A stretch of DNA of 64,000 nt, from positions 124,001-188,000 of the forward strand of contig NZ_JAKWJQ010000002.1 of the NCBI RefSeq assembly GCF_022761015.1, in the 5' to 3' direction. This DNA is from Humibacter sp. RRB41. Lineage in GTDB: Bacteria; Actinomycetota; Actinomycetes; Actinomycetales; Microbacteriaceae. A program made the position numbers and the translations under genes. The first letter of the stretch is position 1; every line of letters begins with the position of its first letter. Positions 8,701-16,361 of the stretch are shown piece by piece. Under the pieces are notes generated by a model. It worked only from the letters and a program-made list of their open reading frames with translations. It searched no databases and was not told where the DNA came from.

Positions 8701-9127
8701 TCTCTACGGGCTCACGCCCGGCACGGAGCACGTGATCCGGCTGGGTCGCGGCGTGCGCCTTTACGCGGGTCTCGAGGCGATCGGCGAGGCCGACGACAAG
8801 GGCATCCGCACCGTGATGACCACACTCAACGGTCAACTTCGCCCGGTGTTCGCGCGTGACCGCTCGGTCACCGTCGAGGCGAAGGCCGCCGAGAAAGCGG
8901 ATGCCTCCATCCCCGGCCACGTCGCCGCCCCGTTCTCCGGTGTGATCACGGTGCAGGTACAGGTCGGCGATCGGGTCGCGGCGGGCACTCCGGTCGCATC
9001 GATCGAGGCCATGAAGATGGAAGCGGCGATCGCGTCGCCCGTCGCCGGAGTCGTCTCGCGACTCGCTGTGCCGAAGACCCAGCAGGTCGACGCGGGAGAC
9101 CTTCTGGTGGTCGTCTCACCCGATTGA
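5723..9127 (+). CDS. pyc: Pyruvate carboxylase
   Basis: A 1134-residue single-chain biotin enzyme that makes oxaloacetate from pyruvate, bicarbonate and ATP, refilling the TCA cycle in the cytoplasm. Domain order is classical. The biotin carboxylase domain (about 1-450) starts with KKILVANRGEIA and holds the Gly-rich ATP loop AGGGGRGMRRV. The carboxyltransferase domain (about 530-820) contains TTFRDAHQSL and the metal-site region. The C-terminal biotinyl domain has IEAMKMEAA, whose Lys1098 is the biotin attachment site. Length matches full-size bacterial Pyc. The ATG is preceded by GGAGAGG at 5711-5717. It lies between two ParA/MinD-like ATPase genes, one divergent and one downstream, with no biotin gene nearby. 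Confidence 0.97.
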   Translation: MFKKILVANRGEIAIRAFRAAYELGAQTVAVFPYEDRNSMHRLKADEAYEIGEPGHPVRAYLDVDEIVRVAKEAGADAIYPGYGFLSENPELAEAAEAAGITFIGPSADVLRMAGNKVTAKEHAIAAGVPVLASSAPSRDIDELLASAEAIGFPVFAKAVAGGGGRGMRRVNTLQELRPALQEAMREADSAFGDPTMFLEQAVLRPRHIEVQVLADASGHTVHLFERDCSVQRRHQKVLEIAPAPNLQDDIRQSLYRDAIAFAESIGYVNAGTVEFLLDTVGERAGQHVFIEMNPRIQVEHTVTEEVTDIDLVQSQMRIAAGETLAELGLRQENIQLHGAAIQCRITTEDPTQGFRPDTGTITTYRSPGGGGIRLDGGTVAAGAQISPHFDSMLSKLTCRGRDFGAAVQRARRALAEFRIRGVATNIPFLQAVLDDSSFVAGDLSTSFIEERPQLLRGRVSKDRGTKLLNWLVDVTVNQPNGQRPQVADPATKLPAIDLQAAAPDGSRQRLLALGPAGFARELRAQTALAVTETTFRDAHQSLLATRVRTRDLLAVAPYVSRLTPQLLSVEAWGGATYDVALRFLGEDPWERLASLREVLPNINIQMLLRGRNTVGYTPYPTEVTDAFVREAAATGVDIFRIFDALNDVSQMRPAIDAVLATGTAVAEVAVCYTGDVLDPSENLYTLDYYLKLAESIVESGAHVLAIKDMAGLLRPGAAELLVRSFRERFDLPVHVHTHDTAGGQLATLIAASAAGADAVDVASAPMAGTTSQPSASALVAALAHTERDTGIPLSNVTDLEPYWAAVRGLYAPFESGVPGPTGRVYKHEIPGGQLSNLRQQAKALGLAEDFELIEDMYAAADRILGRIPKVTPSSKVVGDLALHLAAVHADPADFEANPQKYDIPESVVGFMAGELGDLPGGWPEPFRSKVLEGKTVRVGVTDLTADERDGLAGDSVTRRSTLNRLLFPAPARQFEQVRELFGDVSVLDTSDYLYGLTPGTEHVIRLGRGVRLYAGLEAIGEADDKGIRTVMTTLNGQLRPVFARDRSVTVEAKAAEKADASIPGHVAAPFSGVITVQVQVGDRVAAGTPVASIEAMKMEAAIASPVAGVVSRLAVPKTQQVDAGDLLVVVSPD

Positions 9128-9232
9128 GGCGTGTCACCGCGAAATCACCCCCATTTGGGGCACGTGCATTGACTCCCCGTCGCGGAGGCACCCGGCGATA
9201 AACTGGGCACTCGACGCAAGGGGGAGGCGCTC

Positions 9233-10624
9233 GTGGCTGCTAGCAGCAAGAAGAGCGGAACCGTGAGGGGCACGGCGACGAAGGAGGCGGATCCGCCTGA
9301 GACGATTGACGAGTCCGCTCCACCAGTCGTCACGGACGAATCAGACATCGAATCGATCGATCCCGACGAGGAGAGCCTCGACGGGCGTGAGATCGTCGTC
9401 ACTGAGTCGGGCAGCATCAACGTTGTGGTGGACCTGCCGCCAGCACCGCAAACCCCTCCGCCGGCCGAAGAGAGCGCCGTCGCGATCGACGACATCACGA
9501 TCGACCCCTCGCGACCGTCGCATGCGCAGACGGCCTCAGTGACCATCGTCACGGCGCATCCTGTGCGCACCGAGCCGTTGCCGCCCATTCGTCACCCGCT
9601 GCCGAAACAGGTTGAGGTCGACCTGTCAGGGGGATGGCGCCAGCCTTCCCGCCGCGGTCGGCGCACCGGCGAAGTGGCGGAGACTCCGGAATCTTCTGCG
9701 ATGCTCACAGCAGACCGTCTCCTCGTCCCCGGCCGTTTCGGAAGACCGGCGCCTGAGAGCGGCGGACGGCTCGCCCTCTACCGCGCGACGTTCGGGCTGG
9801 TCAATCTCGGCGACTCGCCGAAGGTGCGAGCGCGAAAGGAGCTCGACCGGCGCATCCAGCGACCGCTCGAGGGCGGCGCACGCTACGTTCCCGTGCTCAC
9901 ACGCAAGGGCGGAGTGGGAAAGACGACCGTCACGGCTCTGCTCGGCATGGCCTTGGCCGACATGCGCGACGATCGCATCGTCGCCATCGACGCGAATCCC
10001 GATCGTGGCACCCTGTCGGAGCGCGTGGCGAGGCAGACGGATGCCACGGTGCGTGACGTCGTGCACCGCGCGGCATCCATCACCGGGTACACCGACTTCT
10101 CAACCCTGGTCTCACGCGACGTGACCCGGCTCGATGTGCTGGCATCCGACACCGACCCGCAGTTGTCAGAGGCGTTCAACGAGAACGACTACAACGTCGT
10201 GGCCGATCTGGCGTCGCGGTTCTACTCGATCGTGCTCACCGACTGCGGAACCGGCATCGTGCACTCCGTCATGCGGCCCACCCTTCAGCGCGCCGACGCG
10301 GTCGTGATCGTGTCCGGCGGCAGCGTCGACGAGGCCAAACTCGCCTCGGAGACGCTCACCTGGCTCGAGGCGAACGGATACGGCGAACTCGTGCGCAACG
10401 CAGTCATCGCCTTGAACACGGCAACCCAGGGCACTCACCTCGTCAACGTCGAGGAGATCGAAGCGCATTTCCAGTCACGGGTGCGCGACGTCGTGCGCAT
10501 CCCGTACGACCCACGGCTCGCGGCGGGCGCCTCGATCGACTATCACCGGCTGCAGCCCGCAACGCGTCATGCAGCGAGGGTGCTCGCGGCGCTCGTCGTT
10601 GAGGGTCTGCCCGAAAGCCGCTGA
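9233..10624 (+). CDS. MinD/ParA-like P-loop ATPase with long disordered N-terminus
   Basis: A 463-residue protein. Residues 1 to about 190 are acidic, Pro/Thr/Ser-rich and low in predicted structure. An SRP/MIP/BIMIB-class ATPase domain follows, with a deviant Walker A (RKGGVGKTTVT, near residue 225), VVAIDANPDRGTLSER and the Walker B-like IVLTDCGTG. The architecture resembles actinobacterial MinD-like proteins linked to secretion or septum placement (for example EspI-type), but no type VII secretion genes are present. GTG 9233 has a strong Shine-Dalgarno, GGGGGAGG at 9220-9227. Its frame stays separate from pyc (105-base gap with a small CCCC/GGGG hairpin), so it may have its own promoter; TAAACT at 9199-9204 is a candidate -10. 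Target unknown. Confidence 0.78.
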   Translation: MAASSKKSGTVRGTATKEADPPETIDESAPPVVTDESDIESIDPDEESLDGREIVVTESGSINVVVDLPPAPQTPPPAEESAVAIDDITIDPSRPSHAQTASVTIVTAHPVRTEPLPPIRHPLPKQVEVDLSGGWRQPSRRGRRTGEVAETPESSAMLTADRLLVPGRFGRPAPESGGRLALYRATFGLVNLGDSPKVRARKELDRRIQRPLEGGARYVPVLTRKGGVGKTTVTALLGMALADMRDDRIVAIDANPDRGTLSERVARQTDATVRDVVHRAASITGYTDFSTLVSRDVTRLDVLASDTDPQLSEAFNENDYNVVADLASRFYSIVLTDCGTGIVHSVMRPTLQRADAVVIVSGGSVDEAKLASETLTWLEANGYGELVRNAVIALNTATQGTHLVNVEEIEAHFQSRVRDVVRIPYDPRLAAGASIDYHRLQPATRHAARVLAALVVEGLPESR

Positions 10625-10648
10625 GCCTGAGCGGGTCTACGACGTCGA

Positions 10649-10654
10649 TAGGAT
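10649..10654 (+). promoter_or_regulatory. -10 box for def, leaderless
   Basis: TAGGAT with exactly 6 bases before the ATG at 10661. There is no Shine-Dalgarno, which fits a transcript beginning at the start codon. Confidence 0.6.
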
Positions 10655-10660
10655 CGACGG

Positions 10661-11152
10661 ATGCCAGACCGTCCGATCCGTCTCTACGGCGACCCCGTAC
10701 TCAGCACCGTCTCCGATCCGATCGACCGCATCGATGACGGTGTCCGTGGCCTCGTCGCAGACCTGATCGACAGCGTCAAGGTGGAAGGCAGGGCGGGAGT
10801 CGCGGCCTGCCAGATCGGGGTCGGCCTTCGCGCGTTCAGCTACAACGTCGACGGCGTCGTCGGATACCTGATCAACCCCGAGATCATCGAACTCGACGGA
10901 GAGAAGACCGAGATCGATGAGGGATGTCTGTCGGTTCCCGGCCTCTGGTTTCCGACGCCCCGACATCCCTACGCCAAGGCGCGCGGCACCGATCTGGACG
11001 GCAACGAGGTCATCGTCGAAGGCACGGGAACGCTCGCACAGGCCCTTCAGCACGAAACCGACCACCTCGACGGAATCGTCTATCTCAAACGACTGCTGCC
11101 GGAACACCGCCGAGACGCCATGCGCGCGGTGCGCGAGAGCGAGTGGTTCTGA
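10661..11152 (+). CDS. def: Peptide deformylase
   Basis: A 163-residue metalloprotease that removes the formyl group from the initiator Met of nascent proteins. The three family motifs are present: GVAACQIG (residues 46-53, a variant of GxGLAAxQ), EGCLS with metal ligand Cys89, and HETDHLDG with metal ligands His131 and His135 and catalytic Glu132. The start is defined by the adjacent TAGGAT box and by alignment of PIRLYGDPVL with the usual deformylase N-terminus. It is probably monocistronic; it converges on the acyl-CoA synthetase gene and is followed by repeat copy B. Confidence 0.95.
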   Translation: MPDRPIRLYGDPVLSTVSDPIDRIDDGVRGLVADLIDSVKVEGRAGVAACQIGVGLRAFSYNVDGVVGYLINPEIIELDGEKTEIDEGCLSVPGLWFPTPRHPYAKARGTDLDGNEVIVEGTGTLAQALQHETDHLDGIVYLKRLLPEHRRDAMRAVRESEWF

Positions 11153-11155
11153 GTT

Positions 11156-11193
11156 GTTTTGTGCGCCCGTCCCTGCCGGGCGCACCGCTGTCG
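11156..11193 (+). repeat. Structured 3' repeat, copy B (terminator-like hairpin)
   Basis: Starts four bases after the def stop. It matches copy A (4709-4746) at 32 of 38 positions and forms a perfect 9-bp stem, 11161-11169 with 11177-11185, around a 7-base loop. Relative to copy A one stem pair changes from C-G to T-A on both sides, a compensatory change. A related but weaker GC hairpin (GCGCC at 11267-11271, GGCGC at 11283-11287) faces the minus-strand gene that ends at 11306, so the 153-base convergent interval is bracketed by hairpins. Confidence 0.65.
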
Positions 11194-11305
11194 GGCTGGG
11201 TGAATGGCCCGGATGATTCGCCGGCGAAGCCGCCGAATCGTGGAGCGTGTTGCGGTGCGAAAGTGGGCGCCCGTCCCAGCCCGGCGCACAAGACTGTGCG
11301 GCGGC

Positions 11306-13135
11306 CTACCGCAGCGAGAAGCCCTCTGTGGCGGGAGCGTTCGAGTAGAGGCTCTCCACCTCGGCGGCGAAGTCCTTCAGGATCACGTTGCGCTTGATGC
11401 TCAGCTTCGGCGTGAGGTGACCGCTCGCCTCCGTGAACTCGATCGGCAATACGATGAACTTTCGGATCGACTCCGCGCGAGAGACGTGCGCGTTCGCGGT
11501 ATCGACGGCCTTCTGCAGCTCGGCGAGCACTGCAGGATGCTTGGCCGCGACCTCGATCGGCATCGAGGCATCCTGGCCGTTGTTTGCAAGCCAGGTCGGG
11601 AGCATCTCGGTGTCGAGTGTGATCAAGCATCCGATGAACGGTTTCTGATCGCCGACGACGACCACCTGACCGACGAGCGGGTTCGCACGGATCGGGTCTT
11701 CCAGAACGGCCGGGGCGACATTCTTGCCGCCGGCCGTGACGATGATCTCCTTCTTGCGACCCGTGATCGTCAGGAATCCCTCGTCGTCGAGGGTGCCGAG
11801 GTCTCCGGTCTTGAACCAGTCGCCCTCGAACGACTCCGCCGTCTGCTCCGGGTTCTTCCAGTACTCCTTGAAGACGTCGACGCCCTTGACCAGGATCTCG
11901 CCGTCGTCCTCGATACGAATCTCGACCCCGGGGAGCGGAACGCCCACCGTTCCGATCTTGGAGTGCTGCGGAAGGTTCACGGTCGCGGGGGCCGTCGTCT
12001 CGGTCAGTCCGTAGCCCTCGAGCACCTTGATGCCCATGCTGTGGAAGAAGTGGCCGAGACGCGCCCCGAGCGGAGCGGACCCGGAGACGGCGTACCGCAC
12101 GTTGCCGCCCATCGCAGCGCGCAGCTTGGAGTAGACGAGCCGGTTGTACAGGGCGTACTGCAGCTTGAGGCCGACGGGGATCTTGTCGCCAGACTCCTGA
12201 GCCTTCGAATAGTCGATCGCGACGCCCGCGGCCTTGCGGAAGATGTTGCCCCTGCCCGATCCTTCCGCGTTCTGTTCAGCGGAGTTGTAGACCTTCTCGA
12301 ACACGCGGGGGACCGCCAGCAGGAAGCTCGGGCGGAACGTGCCGAGCGAAGGCAGCAGATTGCGGGTGTCCGGCTGGTGGCCGACGCGCACGCCACCGTG
12401 AACGGAGAGAACGGAGATGAACCGAGCGAAGACGTGCGCCAGAGGAATGAACAGCAGAGTGGATGCCCCGCGCGGGTCCTCGACGAGCTCGTGCAAGGCG
12501 ACGGCCGAGTTGCGCGACAGTTCGACGAAGTTCGCGTGCGTGAGCACGCATCCCTTCGGCCTTCCCATCGAACCCGAGGTGTAGATGATCGTCGCGAGGT
12601 CGGCCGCGTTGGCGAGTCCTCTGCGCCGCACGATCTCCTCGTCGGGAACGTCGGCGCCCGCTGCGACGATCTTGTCGAGATCCCCGAGTTCGATCTGCCA
12701 CACGTTGCGGATCGCGGGGAGGTCGGCGGCGACCTCGTCGAAACGGGCGAAGTGATCAGGCGTCTCGAGGAAGACGGCACTGGCGCCAGAGTCGCTCAGA
12801 TTCCACTGCACCTGCATCGGCGAGCTCGTGTCGTAGACCGGCACCAGAACCGCTCCCGCGTACCAGGTGGCGAAATCGATCAGAGACCACTCGTATCGCG
12901 TGCGGCACATGATCCCGAGCTTGTCTCCGGGGCCGACGCCTGCAGCGACGAGACCCTTCGCCAGCGCTACGACCTCGGCCTCGAACTGCGCGGCCGTCAC
13001 GTCGAGCCAGCCATCACCGACGGGCTTGGCGAAGATCACCTGATCCGGCGTCTCCGCTGCTCGTGCCACGAGCAGATCCGCCGCGTTCGCGTTCGGATCG
13101 GCGGGTACTGCGGCGGGCGTTTCGGCATGGTTCAC
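11306..13135 (-). CDS. Long-chain fatty acid--CoA ligase (FadD15-like)
   Basis: A 609-residue AMP-forming acyl-CoA synthetase. It activates fatty acids with ATP and CoA for lipid synthesis or beta-oxidation. ANL-superfamily motifs are complete: the P-loop IIYTSGSMGRPKGC (about residue 200), VLEGYGLTET (A5, about 370), FKTGDLG (A7) and ITGRKKEIIVTAGGKN (A8) with the hinge. The GTG start at 13135 has GGAGC about 6 bases upstream. It is divergent from the glucokinase gene. The substrate chain length is not evident; actinobacterial FadD15-type enzymes act on long-chain fatty acids. Confidence 0.92.
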   Translation of the reverse strand: MNHAETPAAVPADPNANAADLLVARAAETPDQVIFAKPVGDGWLDVTAAQFEAEVVALAKGLVAAGVGPGDKLGIMCRTRYEWSLIDFATWYAGAVLVPVYDTSSPMQVQWNLSDSGASAVFLETPDHFARFDEVAADLPAIRNVWQIELGDLDKIVAAGADVPDEEIVRRRGLANAADLATIIYTSGSMGRPKGCVLTHANFVELSRNSAVALHELVEDPRGASTLLFIPLAHVFARFISVLSVHGGVRVGHQPDTRNLLPSLGTFRPSFLLAVPRVFEKVYNSAEQNAEGSGRGNIFRKAAGVAIDYSKAQESGDKIPVGLKLQYALYNRLVYSKLRAAMGGNVRYAVSGSAPLGARLGHFFHSMGIKVLEGYGLTETTAPATVNLPQHSKIGTVGVPLPGVEIRIEDDGEILVKGVDVFKEYWKNPEQTAESFEGDWFKTGDLGTLDDEGFLTITGRKKEIIVTAGGKNVAPAVLEDPIRANPLVGQVVVVGDQKPFIGCLITLDTEMLPTWLANNGQDASMPIEVAAKHPAVLAELQKAVDTANAHVSRAESIRKFIVLPIEFTEASGHLTPKLSIKRNVILKDFAAEVESLYSNAPATEGFSLR

Positions 13136-13234
13136 GGGTAGCTCCTTCGGTACCGATACAACCAGTACACTCTATGCTGCATCGGCCGACTGCTCAGACG
13201 GTCACTCCCATCCACGACGAAAGGCGAGTCACGC

Positions 13235-14179
13235 GTGCACGCGATCGGAATCGATATCGGGGGCACGAAGATCGCCGGCGCTCTCGTCGATGAGCTGGGC
13301 GCCATTTCGCGTGAGGATCGTGTCGAGACGCCGAAGGAGACCATCGGCATCGAAGACGCTGTTGTCGCGATGATCGATCGGTTGAGCATCGATGCCGACC
13401 CGGTCGGTGCCGGCGTGGCTGCGGCCGGCTTCATCGATGCAGCTCAGTCCACGGTGTACTACGCGCCGAACATCGCGTGGCGCGAGGAGCCCTTGCGGCA
13501 GAAGATCGAAGCGCGGGTCGACATCCCCATCGTGATCGAGAACGATGCCAACGCGGCGGGATGGGCGGAGTTCCGATTCGGCGCCGGTCGACTGGTCAGC
13601 GACATGGTCATCCTGACGATCGGCACGGGCGTCGGCGGAGCGATCGTGAGCGAAGACCGACTGTTCCGCGGAGGATTCGGCGCCGGCGCAGAAGTCGGGC
13701 ACATGCGGGTCGTTCCCGGCGGCCTGCTCTGCGGTTGCGGAGCCCGCGGCTGCATCGAACAGTACGGTTCAGGGAGGGCGCTGCAGCGTTACGCCAACGA
13801 GCTCGCAGACCAGGGCGGCATCGGCCAGGCACTCGCCGACGCGCGCTCGCGCAAGGGAAAACTCGGCGGCCACGACATCAGCGATCTCATCCAGGTCGGC
13901 GACCCTGGCGCGCTCGCCGCTCTGCGGCAGCTCGGAGACTGGCTCGGACAGGCCAGCGCGAGCCTCGGCGCCGTGCTCGACCCCCAGATGTTCGTCTTCG
14001 GTGGGGGAGTTGCACAGGCCGGCGAACTGCTGCTCGACCCGATCCGCCAGGCGTATCTCGAGAATCTGCCGGCGCGTGGGTATCACCCCGAGCCCGAGTT
14101 CCGCATCGCCGAGCTTGTCAACGACGCGGGTGTCGTCGGCGCGGCCGACCTCGCCAGACTGCACGCCGTCAGCCGCTAG
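13235..14179 (+). CDS. glk: ROK-family glucokinase
   Basis: A 314-residue sugar kinase of the ROK family, phosphorylating glucose at C6 with ATP (or polyphosphate). Visible features are the N-terminal phosphate loop DIGGTK (residues 7-12), the catalytic region ENDANAAG with Asp104, and the ROK zinc site with His156 and Cys166, Cys168, Cys173 (EVGH ... CGCGARGC). No N-terminal helix-turn-helix is present, so it is the enzyme type rather than a NagC-like repressor. GTG 13235 has a GAAAGGCGAG ribosome site. A TATGCT box near 13171 is a possible -10. It is followed by plsC, whose own -10 box overlaps the glk stop codon. Confidence 0.92.
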   Translation: MHAIGIDIGGTKIAGALVDELGAISREDRVETPKETIGIEDAVVAMIDRLSIDADPVGAGVAAAGFIDAAQSTVYYAPNIAWREEPLRQKIEARVDIPIVIENDANAAGWAEFRFGAGRLVSDMVILTIGTGVGGAIVSEDRLFRGGFGAGAEVGHMRVVPGGLLCGCGARGCIEQYGSGRALQRYANELADQGGIGQALADARSRKGKLGGHDISDLIQVGDPGALAALRQLGDWLGQASASLGAVLDPQMFVFGGGVAQAGELLLDPIRQAYLENLPARGYHPEPEFRIAELVNDAGVVGAADLARLHAVSR

Positions 14180-14182
14180 GCT
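14177..14182 (+). promoter_or_regulatory. -10 box for plsC overlapping the glk stop codon
   Basis: TAGGCT, of which TAG is the glk stop codon. The predicted start of transcription leaves a leader of about 28 bases with an AAGGGGCG ribosome site before GTG 14216. Confidence 0.4.
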
Positions 14183-14215
14183 GCTCCTGCACGCTAACGA
14201 AGGGGCGCGTCGACG

Positions 14216-14905
14216 GTGTTCTACTGGCTGCTGAAGTTCGTGATCGCGGGCCCAGCCCTTCGAGCGATCTTCCGCCCGTGGGTGGTCGGTCTTGAGAATG
14301 TGCCGAAGGACGGGGCTGTGATCCTCGCGAGCAATCACGTCTCGTTCATCGACTCCATCTTTCTTCCACTGGTGGTCGGAAGGCATGTCTCGTTCCTTGC
14401 GAAGAGCGATTACTTCACCAGGCGCGGTCTGTCCGGCTGGCTCACCAAGACCTTCATGAAGGCCACGGGACAGTTGCCGATCGACAGAGGTGGCGGTCCG
14501 GCATCCGAAGCATCCCTGAACACTGGGCTCGGCGTCCTGGCTAGAGGCGAAATCCTCGGTATCTATCCAGAAGGAACGCGCAGCCCTGACGGCAGGCTCT
14601 ATCGCGGACGCACGGGTGTCGCACGCATGATCCTCGAGGGCCACGTTCCCGTCGTGCCGGTCGTCATGGTGGGAACGCAGGAGATCATGCCGATCGGCAC
14701 GAAGATTCCGCGTATCCGCCGCGTCGGTGTGGTCTTCGGCGACCGGCTCGACTTCTCGCGCTTCGAGGGCCTCGAGAGCGACAGGTTCATCCTCCGATCG
14801 ATCACCGACGAGATCACCTACTCGCTGCACGGTCTCGGCGGCCAGGAGTACGACGACGTCTACGCGTCCACGGTCAAGGAGCGCCGCCCGAGCGTGGCCA
14901 GGTAG
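14216..14905 (+). CDS. plsC: 1-acyl-sn-glycerol-3-phosphate acyltransferase (PlsC family)
   Basis: A 229-residue membrane-associated acyltransferase that adds the second acyl chain in phosphatidic acid synthesis, at the cytoplasmic face of the membrane. The catalytic block NHVSFID gives His41 and Asp46 (H-x4-D), and block III is YPEGTRSPDG (residues 117-126), which binds the phosphate group. The N-terminus is hydrophobic. GTG 14216 follows an AAGGGGCG ribosome site. A GC-rich inverted repeat sits at about 14910-14936 between this gene and the DAHP synthase gene and may end the transcript. Confidence 0.88.
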   Translation: MFYWLLKFVIAGPALRAIFRPWVVGLENVPKDGAVILASNHVSFIDSIFLPLVVGRHVSFLAKSDYFTRRGLSGWLTKTFMKATGQLPIDRGGGPASEASLNTGLGVLARGEILGIYPEGTRSPDGRLYRGRTGVARMILEGHVPVVPVVMVGTQEIMPIGTKIPRIRRVGVVFGDRLDFSRFEGLESDRFILRSITDEITYSLHGLGGQEYDDVYASTVKERRPSVAR

Positions 14906-14909
14906 GCTT

Positions 14910-14936
14910 GACGATCGCGCCGCGTCGCGGCGGATC
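14910..14936 (+). terminator. Candidate hairpin between plsC and aroF
   Basis: GATC-GCGCCGC and GCGGCG-GATC arms around a short loop, just after the plsC stop. There is no U-tract, so the terminator role is tentative. Confidence 0.35.
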
Positions 14937-14968
14937 GCCCCTTACGAAGCCCGTAGAAGTGGAACCCC

Positions 14969-16342
14969 GTGCTGCTCGACCACTCCGATCCCGTCGTTCC
15001 TGCCGATGAGTCCGTGATCGCCGGTCTCGACCATTGGCGCACGCTCGAGGCGAAGCAGCAGCCGACGTGGCCGGACTCGGACGCCGCACGTGCGGCATCC
15101 GAAGAGCTCGCCACCCTGCCCCCACTGGTGTTCGCGGGCGAAGTGGATCAGTTGCGTGCGCGTCTCGCTGCTGCGGCGGAGGGCAGGGCCTTCCTGTTGC
15201 AGGGCGGCGACTGCGCGGAGACCTTCGCGGGAGCCACTGCGGATCAGATCCGCAACCGCGTCAAGACGGTGTTGCAGATGGCGGTCGTGCTCACCTACGG
15301 GGCTTCGGTGCCCGTGGTGAAGATGGGCCGCATGGCAGGCCAGTTCGCCAAGCCGCGCTCCAGCGATTCAGAGACCAGGGGCGGCGTAACGCTTCCCGCC
15401 TACCGCGGCGACATGGTCAACGGCTACGATTTCACGGAGCGGTCCCGCACCGCGGACCCCCAGCGACTGGTGCGCGGCTATCACACCGCGGCTTCCACCC
15501 TGAACCTCATCCGCGCTTTCACCCAGGGCGGTTTCGCCGACCTACGACAGGTGCACAGCTGGAACAGGGGCTTCGCCGCGAATCCGGCGAATCAGCGGTA
15601 CGAGGGCCTCGCTCGCGAACTCGACAGGGCCATCAAGTTCATGGAGGCGGCGGGCGCCGACTTCGACGAGCTCAAGCGCGTGGAGTTCTACTCGAGCCAC
15701 GAGGCGCTGCTCATGGACTACGAGCGTCCGATGACGCGCATCGACTCGCGCACGGGCACCCCCTACAACACGTCGGCGCACTTCGTCTGGATCGGCGAGC
15801 GCACCCGTCAGATCGACGGAGCGCACGTCGACTTCCTGAGCAGGGTGCGCAATCCGATCGGCATCAAGCTCGGCCCCTCGACCAGTGTCGACGACATGTT
15901 CCGGCTCATCGACAAGCTCGACCCTCAACGCGAACCCGGCAGGCTGACCTTCATCACACGCATGGGAGCAGGCACGATCAGGGATGCTCTGCCGCCTCTC
16001 CTCGAGGCGATCAAGGATCACGGCTCCACGCCCCTGTGGGTGACCGATCCGATGCACGGGAACGGCCTGACGACCCCCGCCGGCTACAAGACGCGACGCT
16101 TCGAGGACGTGGTCGACGAGGTCAAAGGGTTCTTCGAAGCACACCGGGCTGCGGGCACGAACCCGGGCGGAATTCACGTCGAGCTCACCGGTGACGACGT
16201 CACGGAGTGCCTCGGCGGATCGGAGCACATCGACGAGGCGACCCTGGCAACGCGGTACGAGTCGTTGTGTGATCCCCGGCTCAATCACATGCAGTCGCTG
16301 GAACTCGCGTTCCTGGTCGCCGAGGAGCTCGGCGCTCGCTGA
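14969..16342 (+). CDS. aroF: Class II 3-deoxy-7-phosphoheptulonate (DAHP) synthase
   Basis: A 457-residue plant-type (class II) DAHP synthase, the entry enzyme of the shikimate pathway, condensing phosphoenolpyruvate and erythrose-4-phosphate. Family motifs are clear: LLQGGDCAETF near residue 78 (metal Cys), KMGRMAGQFAKPRS, YRGDMVNGY, SSHEALLMDYE, GIKLGPST and DPMHGN. Length and motifs match AroG of M. tuberculosis (Rv2178c). GTG 14969 was chosen because MLLDHSDP leads into the conserved fold. A TAGAAG box about 9 bases upstream may give a near-leaderless message. As in mycobacteria, it lies beside pknL and the Rv2175c-like gene. Confidence 0.95.
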   Translation: MLLDHSDPVVPADESVIAGLDHWRTLEAKQQPTWPDSDAARAASEELATLPPLVFAGEVDQLRARLAAAAEGRAFLLQGGDCAETFAGATADQIRNRVKTVLQMAVVLTYGASVPVVKMGRMAGQFAKPRSSDSETRGGVTLPAYRGDMVNGYDFTERSRTADPQRLVRGYHTAASTLNLIRAFTQGGFADLRQVHSWNRGFAANPANQRYEGLARELDRAIKFMEAAGADFDELKRVEFYSSHEALLMDYERPMTRIDSRTGTPYNTSAHFVWIGERTRQIDGAHVDFLSRVRNPIGIKLGPSTSVDDMFRLIDKLDPQREPGRLTFITRMGAGTIRDALPPLLEAIKDHGSTPLWVTDPMHGNGLTTPAGYKTRRFEDVVDEVKGFFEAHRAAGTNPGGIHVELTGDDVTECLGGSEHIDEATLATRYESLCDPRLNHMQSLELAFLVAEELGAR

Positions 16343-16361
16343 CGGGACGGTAATCGAGGAG

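Noticed and set aside
7505-8920. 471-codon open frame on the minus strand opposite pyc
   Set aside because: Antisense shadow of the carboxyltransferase domain; no ribosome site and no recognisable motif.
11204-13141. 645-codon open frame on the plus strand opposite the acyl-CoA synthetase gene
   Set aside because: Composition (Arg, Asp, His repeats) and lack of motifs mark it as a shadow; the minus-strand product carries all ANL motifs.
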